From contig JAFLUJ010000347.1 in NCBI GenBank assembly GCA_022511485.1, positions 1 through 10,662 on the forward strand: a stretch of 10,662 nt of DNA. Direction: 5' to 3'. Positions within the stretch are counted from its first letter, which is position 1. Every line of letters begins with the position of its first letter. Source of the stretch: Oscillospiraceae bacterium. Lineage in GTDB: Bacteria; Bacillota; Clostridia; Oscillospirales; Ruminococcaceae. The position numbers were made by a program, and so were the translations under genes. A model generated the notes under the pieces. The model made no database searches and was not told the origin of the DNA. It saw only the letters and a list, made by a program, of their open reading frames with translations. Below, piece after piece: positions 5,162 to 10,662 of this stretch.

Positions 5162-6227
5162 CTGTATGATCCTCCTCCGTTTTCACTTCTTCGGTATCAT
5201 TTGTATCCTCATCATCGGTGAGCCTGTCCTCCGGACGCAGCTCCCCGTCTTTGTTTGCCTTAGCTGCCTTTTTAGCCGCAGCTTTTTCCTCAGCAGCCTT
5301 GAATTTCGCCTCAGTCTCAGCAAGCAGCTGCTTTGATTCCTCGGTGTCCTTGTAGAAAACGTACTCCCCGTCCATTCTTATCTTGTGACGCATGAAAATT
5401 ATCGCCGCTATTGCTGCAACAATGCATATTCCCGCCACAAGCTGGGAGATCCTCAGATGTCCCACCATCAGACTGTCAGTCCGCAGACCTTCGATCATCA
5501 ATCTTCCCAGACCGTACCAGCCGATATACAGGAAGAACAGCTCTCCGTCAAATTTTCTCCGCTTTGAGTAAAGATGGAGAAGTACGAATCCAAGAATACA
5601 CCATAGGGATTCATACAAAAAGCAGGGATGAACAGGCAGAGACGGGTCAACGGAAACTCCGGTCAGATCAAGGATACTTGCCGCATTTGCTTTAAGCTCT
5701 GCCTGAATACGGGGACTTGTCATACCCCAGGGAAGCTCTGTATTACTGCCGAAGCACTCATGGTTGAAAAAGTTTCCCCACCTGCCCACAGCCTGACCGA
5801 TAAGAAATCCCATTCCCGTCAGATCAAGCAAAGGCAGAAGACGAAGCTTGCGTATTTTTGTCACGATACCTCCCACAAGAACCGCACCTATAAGTCCGCC
5901 GTAAATGGCAAGTCCGCCGTTGTGAATGTTGAAGATGGAGGACAGATCGTCCTTGTACTGATCCCAGCTCATAATAACATAATAGAGCCTTGCTCCGATG
6001 ACCGCACCGATAAATCCTGCGAAAACTGCGTCGTTTGCCCTGTCATCGTCTATTCCGAAGCTTCTCATTCGCCTGAAGCAGTAGATGACCGCAAGCAGAA
6101 GCCCCACCATTATTAAAATTCCGTACCACTTTATGCTCAGTCCGAAGATAGTAAAAGCGTCACTGTAAACAGGAAACTCAATGCCAAGCTTCGGAAAAGA
6201 AATTGTGTTCCACTCCGGGTTTGTCAA
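5145..6227 (-). CDS. lgt: Prolipoprotein diacylglyceryl transferase Lgt with long charged C-tail
   Basis: Integral membrane enzyme that moves diacylglycerol from phosphatidylglycerol to the lipobox cysteine of prolipoproteins, the first step of lipoprotein maturation. Several membrane segments are visible (for example 34-52, 68-86, 106-123, 206-221, 258-279). Signature elements are GGLAIYGGLIG (104-114), AVGRWGNFFNHE (146-157, essential arginine R149), HPCFLYE (200-206) and GLRTDS (247-252, R249). The tyrosine in IYGG replaces the histidine of the E. coli motif, a change I recall in other Firmicutes. The protein has 360 residues against the usual 260-300; the excess is a cytosolic tail from about 283, first Ala/Lys/Glu-rich (likely helix or coiled coil), then acidic. 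The start is TTG 6227 with GGAGGAG just upstream, overlapping the ymfH stop in TTGA. Confidence 0.95.
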   Translation of the reverse strand: MTNPEWNTISFPKLGIEFPVYSDAFTIFGLSIKWYGILIMVGLLLAVIYCFRRMRSFGIDDDRANDAVFAGFIGAVIGARLYYVIMSWDQYKDDLSSIFNIHNGGLAIYGGLIGAVLVGGIVTKIRKLRLLPLLDLTGMGFLIGQAVGRWGNFFNHECFGSNTELPWGMTSPRIQAELKANAASILDLTGVSVDPSLPVHPCFLYESLWCILGFVLLHLYSKRRKFDGELFFLYIGWYGLGRLMIEGLRTDSLMVGHLRISQLVAGICIVAAIAAIIFMRHKIRMDGEYVFYKDTEESKQLLAETEAKFKAAEEKAAAKKAAKANKDGELRPEDRLTDDEDTNDTEEVKTEEDHTDGADN

Positions 6228-7537
6228 TTCTGCTCCTCCTCACCGCTGTCATTATTGACACTGTCAATAGGTTCTATGATGGAGATCGTGACATTTTTTG
6301 TATTGAACTGGTCATTCAGACGCTTTGTAACGTCCTCAAAGGTAACAGCCGCCACAGTTTCGATGACGTCAAATGCCGAAATTTTCTCCATACCTGCATT
6401 TATCATGGTGGTGGCAATAGCCTCCGCATCGTTGAGATCACGGATCAGAGCGCCGTAATAGGATTTCTTGATGATGTTGAAACGCTCCTCGTCAAGACCC
6501 TCTTTCTTACAGCGTTCTATCTCCTCAATGAGCTTATCTCTTACAAGACGTGGATTTCTTGACTCTCCTCCAAAAATGGAGCAGAAATAACCATCCCCCA
6601 TAAAGACCTCCGAGGAAAACGAGGAGTTTATCAGACCCTCGTCATAAAGCCTCTTGTAGAAGGCAGAGCTTTCGTCCGCCAGCAGGGAAAGTACGAAATT
6701 CGTTTCGATCTCAGCCCGTACAGCTTCAAGACCCTTTGAAGGCTTTGCCTTGAACCCGATGTTGAACATAGGCATTGCAATTTCAAGCTTCTGTGTTACC
6801 TCCGGCTTGCAGACCGTCTCCGGTTCGTCTTCAAAAGCAGTTTCAAGCTCCGGATTATCGTTGTTCTTAAGGAGCTTGTCGCACATTTCAAGAACCTTGT
6901 CCTCATCAACATTTCCTGCAATACTAAGAACCATATTGTTAAGGTTGTAGAAGGTGTAGTAGCATTTGTACAGCAGGTCAGCATTGATCTGAGCAATGCT
7001 TTCCACCGTACCGGCAATGTCGATCTTTACAGGGTGATTGTGATACATACCCTGGAGCATATTGAAGAACACCCTCCAGCCAGCGTTGTCATCGTACATA
7101 CGGATCTCCTGACCGATTATTCCCTGCTCCTTACGGACAGTCTCCTCAGTGAAATAAGGATTCTGCACAAAGCTGAGGAGTATCTCCAGAGAATCGTAAA
7201 CGTTGTCCGTACAGCTGAAAAGATAGCAGGTCTTGTCAAAGGAGGTATAGGCATTTGCGGACGCCCCGGTCTTTGCATACAGACTGAATACATCACAGTC
7301 CTCGTTTTCAAACAGCTTGTGCTCCAGATAGTGAGCAATTCCATTTGGGACAGTTATAAAATCAGGCTCTGTCTTAGTTTTGAACTTAGTGTTTATAGAA
7401 CCATACTTTGTTCCGAAAAGCGCATGAGTAGTGCTGTAGTCCTCCATTTTCCATATAAAAATGTCCAGACCTGTGGGATGCTTCACATAGGTATACTGCT
7501 CGCCTGTGCGCTCATTTCTGATGATCTGTTTTTCCAT
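6224..7537 (-). CDS. ymfH: M16 (insulinase-like) zinc peptidase, YmfH type
   Basis: This 437-residue protein is the catalytic-type partner of a paired M16 system, as in B. subtilis YmfF/YmfH. The inverted zinc motif HYLEH lies at residues 69-73 (H69, E72, H73), and the third ligand is probably E144 in GQEIRMYDD. The second half is the usual degenerate M16 domain, with ALIRDLNDAEAIATTMINAG near the end. No signal peptide is seen, so it is likely cytosolic. Public annotation often links this pair to a modification of elongation factor P; its true substrate is unclear to me. The start is ATG 7537, overlapping the stop of ymfF by one base (TAATG), with AAGGAGAG about 10 nt upstream. The end overlaps lgt by 4 nt. 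Length is normal for the family. Confidence 0.92.
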   Translation of the reverse strand: MEKQIIRNERTGEQYTYVKHPTGLDIFIWKMEDYSTTHALFGTKYGSINTKFKTKTEPDFITVPNGIAHYLEHKLFENEDCDVFSLYAKTGASANAYTSFDKTCYLFSCTDNVYDSLEILLSFVQNPYFTEETVRKEQGIIGQEIRMYDDNAGWRVFFNMLQGMYHNHPVKIDIAGTVESIAQINADLLYKCYYTFYNLNNMVLSIAGNVDEDKVLEMCDKLLKNNDNPELETAFEDEPETVCKPEVTQKLEIAMPMFNIGFKAKPSKGLEAVRAEIETNFVLSLLADESSAFYKRLYDEGLINSSFSSEVFMGDGYFCSIFGGESRNPRLVRDKLIEEIERCKKEGLDEERFNIIKKSYYGALIRDLNDAEAIATTMINAGMEKISAFDVIETVAAVTFEDVTKRLNDQFNTKNVTISIIEPIDSVNNDSGEEEQN

Positions 7538-8808
7538 TACCTGTCACTCTCCTTTCCTGTAAGAACATACACCGTATCAAGACTGAGGGAATTTGCAGCT
7601 GCAATGATGTCATCCCGTGTGACAGCATTAAGCTTTTCGATCTGATCGTAAGGAGAATCGGATTTCCCGCTGTAGCTCTGATTGAAATACCAGTCTGCAA
7701 TAGACCGTGCACCGTCGCCTATGCCTCTCAGAGTGTTTATCATAGCCCGTCTTGCGTTTTCCATTTCCTCGTCGGAGAAATCGCCCTTCTTAACAGCTTC
7801 AAGCTGATTGATGATCTCAGCCTCTGCCTTTCCGGTGTTTGTGTGCTCCACCCCGCTGTCCACATAAAGGACGCCCTTTTTGTCATTATATCCGGAGGAG
7901 CAGTAGTAGCAAAGACTGAGCTTCTCCCGGACGTTCATAAACAGCTTGGAAATAGGAGTAGCCCCGAAAACAGCATTCATAAGCTTCATAGACACACTGT
8001 TTTCATAATCAGTCTTGAAAGCCATGACCATTTTGCTCTGAGCAACATCATGAGGCTCGGTTACGCGGCACAGATCACTCTTAAGAGGAGACTTTTTGGA
8101 TGTATTGTCTCCTGAATAAGCCCTGTCTATTTTGGAAAGCGCCTCAGCCAGTATGGTCTTGCAGCTCTCGGAAGCCTCTGCGCCTACAAAAATAATCTCT
8201 ATCTGAGCAGTCTTCAACAGCTTTTTGTATTGTTCGTAAGCAGAAGCAGCAGTGATCTTTTCCGCCTGCTCCCTGCTGCCCTTTACGGAGACCGCCGCCG
8301 GTTCGTCCCTGAAAATGTTGAGATTTGCCCGTTTAAAGGCATAGGAACGCTTTTCATTGATCTCAGCGTCAATATCGTCAAGGAGCTCCTGCTTTTTAAG
8401 CTCGAAATCCTTTTCAAAGAAACGGTCATTTTCAATATGCGGATCGGTGAGGCAGCCTGCCAGCATTGAAGTCATTTCTTCTGTGATCTTTTCGCCCTCA
8501 AAGGTATAGCGATTGTTTATACACCCTGCCATAAGAGCCAGATCCTGACTGTCTCCTACCTTGGACACAGCGCCCTTGATGACTGCTCCGTAAAGCTCTG
8601 ATAACTTCTTGTTCAGCTCTGTCAGCGTAGGAAAGCTCCCGCTGCTTCCGGAAAGCACATAAGGGATGATAGCGTTTACCGAAGCGTTTTCTGCCGAAAG
8701 CTCAGTAATAAGATGAATGATCATCGTATTTGTTTTCTGTCTGCTGTTGACAATAGTTGTATAATGGATACCGTCCCCCAGCTTCTCTCTGCTGTATTTA
8801 ATTGCCAA
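7537..8808 (-). CDS. ymfF: M16-family protein lacking the zinc motif, YmfF type
   Basis: This 423-residue protein is the non-catalytic partner of the M16 pair. The region that would hold HxxEH reads NAIIPYVLSGSSGSFPTLTELNKKLSELYGA, without zinc ligands. The C-terminal half keeps the M16 arginine-tyrosine feature in VREKLSLCYYCSSGYN (R294, Y301/Y302 counted from the chosen start). In two-subunit M16 peptidases such a partner helps bind substrate. The frame is open to a TTG at 8829, but TTG 8808 is preferred because GGGAG (8822-8818) lies 9 nt ahead of it. It is the first gene of the ymfF-ymfH-lgt-folD operon and is divergent from the tyrosine recombinase. An extended -10 promoter lies upstream. 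Confidence 0.9.
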   Translation of the reverse strand: MAIKYSREKLGDGIHYTTIVNSRQKTNTMIIHLITELSAENASVNAIIPYVLSGSSGSFPTLTELNKKLSELYGAVIKGAVSKVGDSQDLALMAGCINNRYTFEGEKITEEMTSMLAGCLTDPHIENDRFFEKDFELKKQELLDDIDAEINEKRSYAFKRANLNIFRDEPAAVSVKGSREQAEKITAASAYEQYKKLLKTAQIEIIFVGAEASESCKTILAEALSKIDRAYSGDNTSKKSPLKSDLCRVTEPHDVAQSKMVMAFKTDYENSVSMKLMNAVFGATPISKLFMNVREKLSLCYYCSSGYNDKKGVLYVDSGVEHTNTGKAEAEIINQLEAVKKGDFSDEEMENARRAMINTLRGIGDGARSIADWYFNQSYSGKSDSPYDQIEKLNAVTRDDIIAAANSLSLDTVYVLTGKESDR

Positions 8809-8852
8809 TTTTATCAACTCCCGTAACAATGATGAAATAAATCAGAATATGT

Positions 8853-8868
8853 TGTGAGAAAAATCACA
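8853..8868. promoter_or_regulatory. TGTGA-N6-TCACA dyad, possible Crp/Fnr-type site
   Basis: TGTGA (8853-8857) and TCACA (8864-8868) are perfect arms with a 6-nt spacer, matching the half-site layout of the classical CRP consensus. It lies just downstream of the predicted operon start, where a bound protein would repress. It may instead form a small leader hairpin or be chance. Confidence 0.35.
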
Positions 8869-8877
8869 CTAGTATTT

Positions 8878-8886
8878 ATTATAACA
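8878..8886 (-). promoter_or_regulatory. Extended -10 promoter of the ymfF-ymfH-lgt-folD operon
   Basis: On the minus strand TGTTATAAT reads as a TGn extension (8886-8884) plus a perfect TATAAT (8883-8878). The -35 position (TAGAAT, 8906-8901) is poor, which fits an extended -10 promoter. Transcription would start near 8871, leaving a leader of about 60 nt that contains a short dyad (8853-8868). Confidence 0.6.
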
Positions 8887-8910
8887 CATCTTTTTTTATA
8901 ATTCTATACC

Positions 8911-8939
8911 TTGACAAAAAAAAAGTTAAGGATTAAAAT
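8911..8939 (+). promoter_or_regulatory. Strong sigma-A-type promoter of the recombinase gene
   Basis: TTGACA (8911-8916) and TAAAAT (8934-8939) are separated by exactly 17 nt, including an A-run. The predicted start near 8946 lies downstream of the in-frame ATG at 8942 and so supports the later start at 8987. A dyad, CCTTGAC (8909-8915) with GTTAAGG (8925-8931), covers the -35 box and may be an operator. Confidence 0.75.
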
Positions 8940-8986
8940 TAATGTATACAGAAATTATCATGTTATACAGTTTATCGGAGGGAATT

Positions 8987-9988
8987 ATGGCTTTTAATAA
9001 GATCGACCCTAAGGAATGTCCATCGTTTTTAAATGATTTTTTTACTTATCAGCGTGTTGTGAAGATCAAAGCTGAAAGAACTCTGGAATCATATTATATT
9101 GATCTGAGACTGTTTCTGAGGTATGTCAAAATAGCAAAGGGCGCAGTTGACCCTAAAACGCCATTGGAGGATATAACAATTTCAGATGTTCCGCTGGAAT
9201 ATGTCAGAGATTTTTCAAAGCTTGACATACTTAATTATTTAAGCTATGTTGCAACAGAAAGAAATAACACCGCAAAGACACGTCACCGTAAGCTTGCTTC
9301 CCTGAAGGTATTCTACAGCTGTCTTTACCGTGATCTCAATCTTATCCCATATGATCCTACGAAAGATGTGGACTACCCTAAAATGCATGAGCATCTTCCA
9401 AAGTATCTTACCTTGAACGACAGCATAAAGCTGCTTGAAAACATGAACAACAACGATCCGTATTATTATAGGGATTACTGTATCATAACCCTGTTCATCA
9501 ACTGCGGAATGCGTCTTAGTGAGCTTGTGGGACTTAATATGCAGGACGTGAACCTTGACGACCGTACCATGCGCCTGCTTGGAAAGGGCAACAAGGAGCG
9601 TATAATACACATCAACGATGCCTGCGCTTCATCAATAGTCCAGTATCTGAGTGAACGGAAGCCGTCGGCATCAGAACAGAATGCCCTGTTTTTAAGCAAG
9701 CGAGGCACCCGGATAACAAACAGGAGAGTACAGCAGATAGTTGACAATGCACTAAGAGACAGTAATCTTGATAATCAGGGATACTCCACACACAAGCTTC
9801 GTCACACAGCCGCAACTCTTTTGTATAACTATGGAAATGTAGACACTCTTATATTGAAGGAGATCCTCGGACACAAGAGCATTTCAACAACAGAGATATA
9901 CACCCATTTAGGAAACGATTCCGTAAAAGAGGCTATGGACGCTTCACCACTTGCAAATATACAGAACAACAAAAAGCCATCCAAATGA
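8987..9988 (+). CDS. Tyrosine recombinase, XerC/XerD-like
   Basis: A 333-residue site-specific recombinase with an intact active site. The N-terminal SAM-like core-binding domain spans about residues 12-115 (FLNDFFTYQRVV to FYSCLYRDLNLI). The catalytic domain follows, with R176 (CGMRLSEL), K200 (GKGNKER), H269 and R272 (HKLRH), H296 (LGHKS) and nucleophile Y305 (EIYTHLG). The start ATG 8987 has CGGAGGG just upstream; the in-frame ATG at 8942 precedes the predicted transcription start. Size and motifs fit Xer-type chromosome dimer resolvases better than large phage integrases, but related recombinases also excise small elements or invert DNA. No excisionase, attachment-site repeat or other mobile gene adjoins it. 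It is divergent from ymfF and convergent with tyrS. The role remains open, hence no symbol. Confidence 0.92.
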   Translation: MAFNKIDPKECPSFLNDFFTYQRVVKIKAERTLESYYIDLRLFLRYVKIAKGAVDPKTPLEDITISDVPLEYVRDFSKLDILNYLSYVATERNNTAKTRHRKLASLKVFYSCLYRDLNLIPYDPTKDVDYPKMHEHLPKYLTLNDSIKLLENMNNNDPYYYRDYCIITLFINCGMRLSELVGLNMQDVNLDDRTMRLLGKGNKERIIHINDACASSIVQYLSERKPSASEQNALFLSKRGTRITNRRVQQIVDNALRDSNLDNQGYSTHKLRHTAATLLYNYGNVDTLILKEILGHKSISTTEIYTHLGNDSVKEAMDASPLANIQNNKKPSK

Positions 9989-9999
9989 ACAATTGAGAA

Positions 10000-10031
10000 A
10001 TAAGCGGGGAAGTCTATGCATCCCCGCTTAT
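10000..10031. terminator. Bidirectional terminator between recombinase gene and tyrS
   Basis: ATAAGCGGGGA (10000-10010) and TCCCCGCTTAT (10021-10031) make a perfect 11-bp stem with a 10-nt loop. The flanks are moderately T-rich on both strands (TCTGTCTTTACTTG on plus, TTCTCAATTG on minus). It lies between two convergent stops, so it probably serves both genes. Confidence 0.75.
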
Positions 10032-10032
10032 C

Positions 10033-10052
10033 TGTCTTTACTTGTCTTTACT
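10033..10052. repeat. Tandem 10-bp duplication across the tyrS stop codon
   Basis: TGTCTTTACT occurs twice in direct succession (10033-10042 and 10043-10052). On the minus strand each copy carries TAA, and the first one read is the tyrS stop. It looks like a small slippage duplication with no effect on the protein. Confidence 0.6.
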
Positions 10053-10662
10053 TGCGCAGTGCCTTATGGAACACTTTTTTGCCCTTCTTGATAATTACCT
10101 CGCTGTCGATCTTCACCAGACCGTTAGGATCGGTGATCTTGTTGTCATCAACAGCGATACCTCCCTGCTGAACAAGACGTCTTCCCTCGCTCTTGGAGGG
10201 AACAAGACCGGTTTTCATAAGCAGATCAAGAATGTTTATGCCGTCAGCTGGGATCTCCGCCGCAGGGATCTCTGTGGATGGCATATTTTCAGTGTTTCCG
10301 CCTCCGCCAAAGAGAGCCTTTGCACCCTCCTGAGCCTTGTTTGCCTCTTCCTCACCGTGAACAAGCTTCGTAAGCTCAAAAGCGAGTATCTCCTTAGCCT
10401 TGTTAAGCTGACTTCCTTCCCAGCCGGACATAGCCTCTATTTCTTCAATCGGCAGGAATGTCAGCATACGGATACACTTCATAACGTCCGCGTCGGCAAC
10501 GTTTCTCCAGTACTGGTAGAAATCAAAGGGACTGGTCTTTTCAGGATCGAGCCAGACAGCTCCCTTTTCAGTCTTGCCCATCTTCTTGCCCTCAGAGTTG
10601 AGCAGCAGAGTGATGGTCATTGCGTGAGCGTCCTTGCCAAGCTTCTTGCGGATAAGCTCCGT
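10048..10662 (-). CDS. tyrS: Tyrosyl-tRNA synthetase, C-terminal part (5' end beyond window)
   Basis: The frame is open from the right edge to TAA 10050-10048 and shows the last 204 residues. This class I synthetase charges tRNA-Tyr with tyrosine in the cytosol. The visible part begins TELIRKKLGKDAHAMTIT, the end of the catalytic core. The second ATP-binding signature follows as KMGKT (visible residues 27-31), a usual variant of KMSKS in bacterial TyrRS. The helical anticodon-binding region comes next, then a Gly/Pro/Glu linker (FGGGGNTENMPSTEIPAAE). The C-terminal S4 RNA-binding domain begins near visible residue 141 (GINILDLLMKTGLVPSKSEGRR). The HIGH motif lies outside the window. An internal ATG at 10620 is not the real start, because the conserved sequence continues upstream to the edge. 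A T-box leader, if present, would also be outside. Confidence 0.95.
   Translation of the reverse strand, partial: TELIRKKLGKDAHAMTITLLLNSEGKKMGKTEKGAVWLDPEKTSPFDFYQYWRNVADADVMKCIRMLTFLPIEEIEAMSGWEGSQLNKAKEILAFELTKLVHGEEEANKAQEGAKALFGGGGNTENMPSTEIPAAEIPADGINILDLLMKTGLVPSKSEGRRLVQQGGIAVDDNKITDPNGLVKIDSEVIIKKGKKVFHKALRK

Noticed and set aside
5628..6116. A 162-codon plus-strand open frame opposite lgt
   Set aside because: The minus strand encodes Lgt with all signature motifs across this stretch.
7034..7645. A 203-codon plus-strand open frame
   Set aside because: It lies opposite the ymfH/ymfF junction, whose conserved HxxEH motif and family lengths mark the minus strand as coding. It has no ribosome binding site or recognisable motif.
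8942..8986. Upstream extension of the recombinase to ATG 8942
   Set aside because: The predicted transcription start (about 8946) lies downstream of it, and ATG 8987 has a strong CGGAGGG site.
8987..9988. The recombinase as marker of an integrated element
   Set aside because: It is flanked by core genes, no attachment-site repeats or tRNA target were seen, and no further mobile genes adjoin it.

Overview
The window looks like a chromosomal segment of a low- to mid-GC Gram-positive bacterium. The best guess is a clostridial gut or rumen lineage such as Ruminococcus or a relative (Oscillospiraceae). This rests on protein character (YmfF/YmfH pair, Lgt, FolD, TyrRS with S4 domain), strong AGGAGG-type ribosome binding sites, several TTG starts and A/T-rich sigma-A-type promoters. 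The species cannot be fixed from sequence alone.

Left end (1-1105) is a visibly AT-rich, accessory-looking locus. A SLOG-superfamily gene of the YpsA/DUF1273 type leaves the left edge on the minus strand. It is divergent from a small XRE repressor gene (491-721), and a second small XRE-type gene (830-1072) follows. The control DNA is dense. The SLOG promoter has a dyad centred on its -35 box. A perfect-consensus promoter (TTGACA, 17 nt, TATAAT) between the two XRE genes points back across the first one, antisense to it, toward the SLOG gene. The second XRE gene has a long leader hairpin next to its ribosome binding site. This is the least ordinary part of the window.

Middle (1104-4114, minus strand): an AraC-type regulator with a C-terminal GyrI-like effector-binding domain is translationally overlapped by a stand-alone protein that looks like a second effector-binding domain. 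A class B-like penicillin-binding protein follows, whose third active-site motif reads KTS instead of KTG. Between this block and folD, 4142-4300 holds a possible plus-strand small transcript (about 30 codons open) ending in a strong terminator.

Right-centre (4316-8808, minus strand): a tightly coupled four-gene operon, ymfF - ymfH - lgt - folD, whose genes overlap by 1, 4 and 17 nt. It encodes a paired M16 peptidase-like heterodimer candidate, the lipoprotein diacylglyceryl transferase (with a long charged cytosolic tail) and the bifunctional folate C1 enzyme.

Right end: divergent from the operon is a complete XerC/XerD-like tyrosine recombinase (8987-9988) with a strong promoter. It converges on the 3' part of tyrS, which runs off the right edge, across a perfect 11-bp terminator stem. 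No rRNA, tRNA, CRISPR array or insertion sequence was seen.
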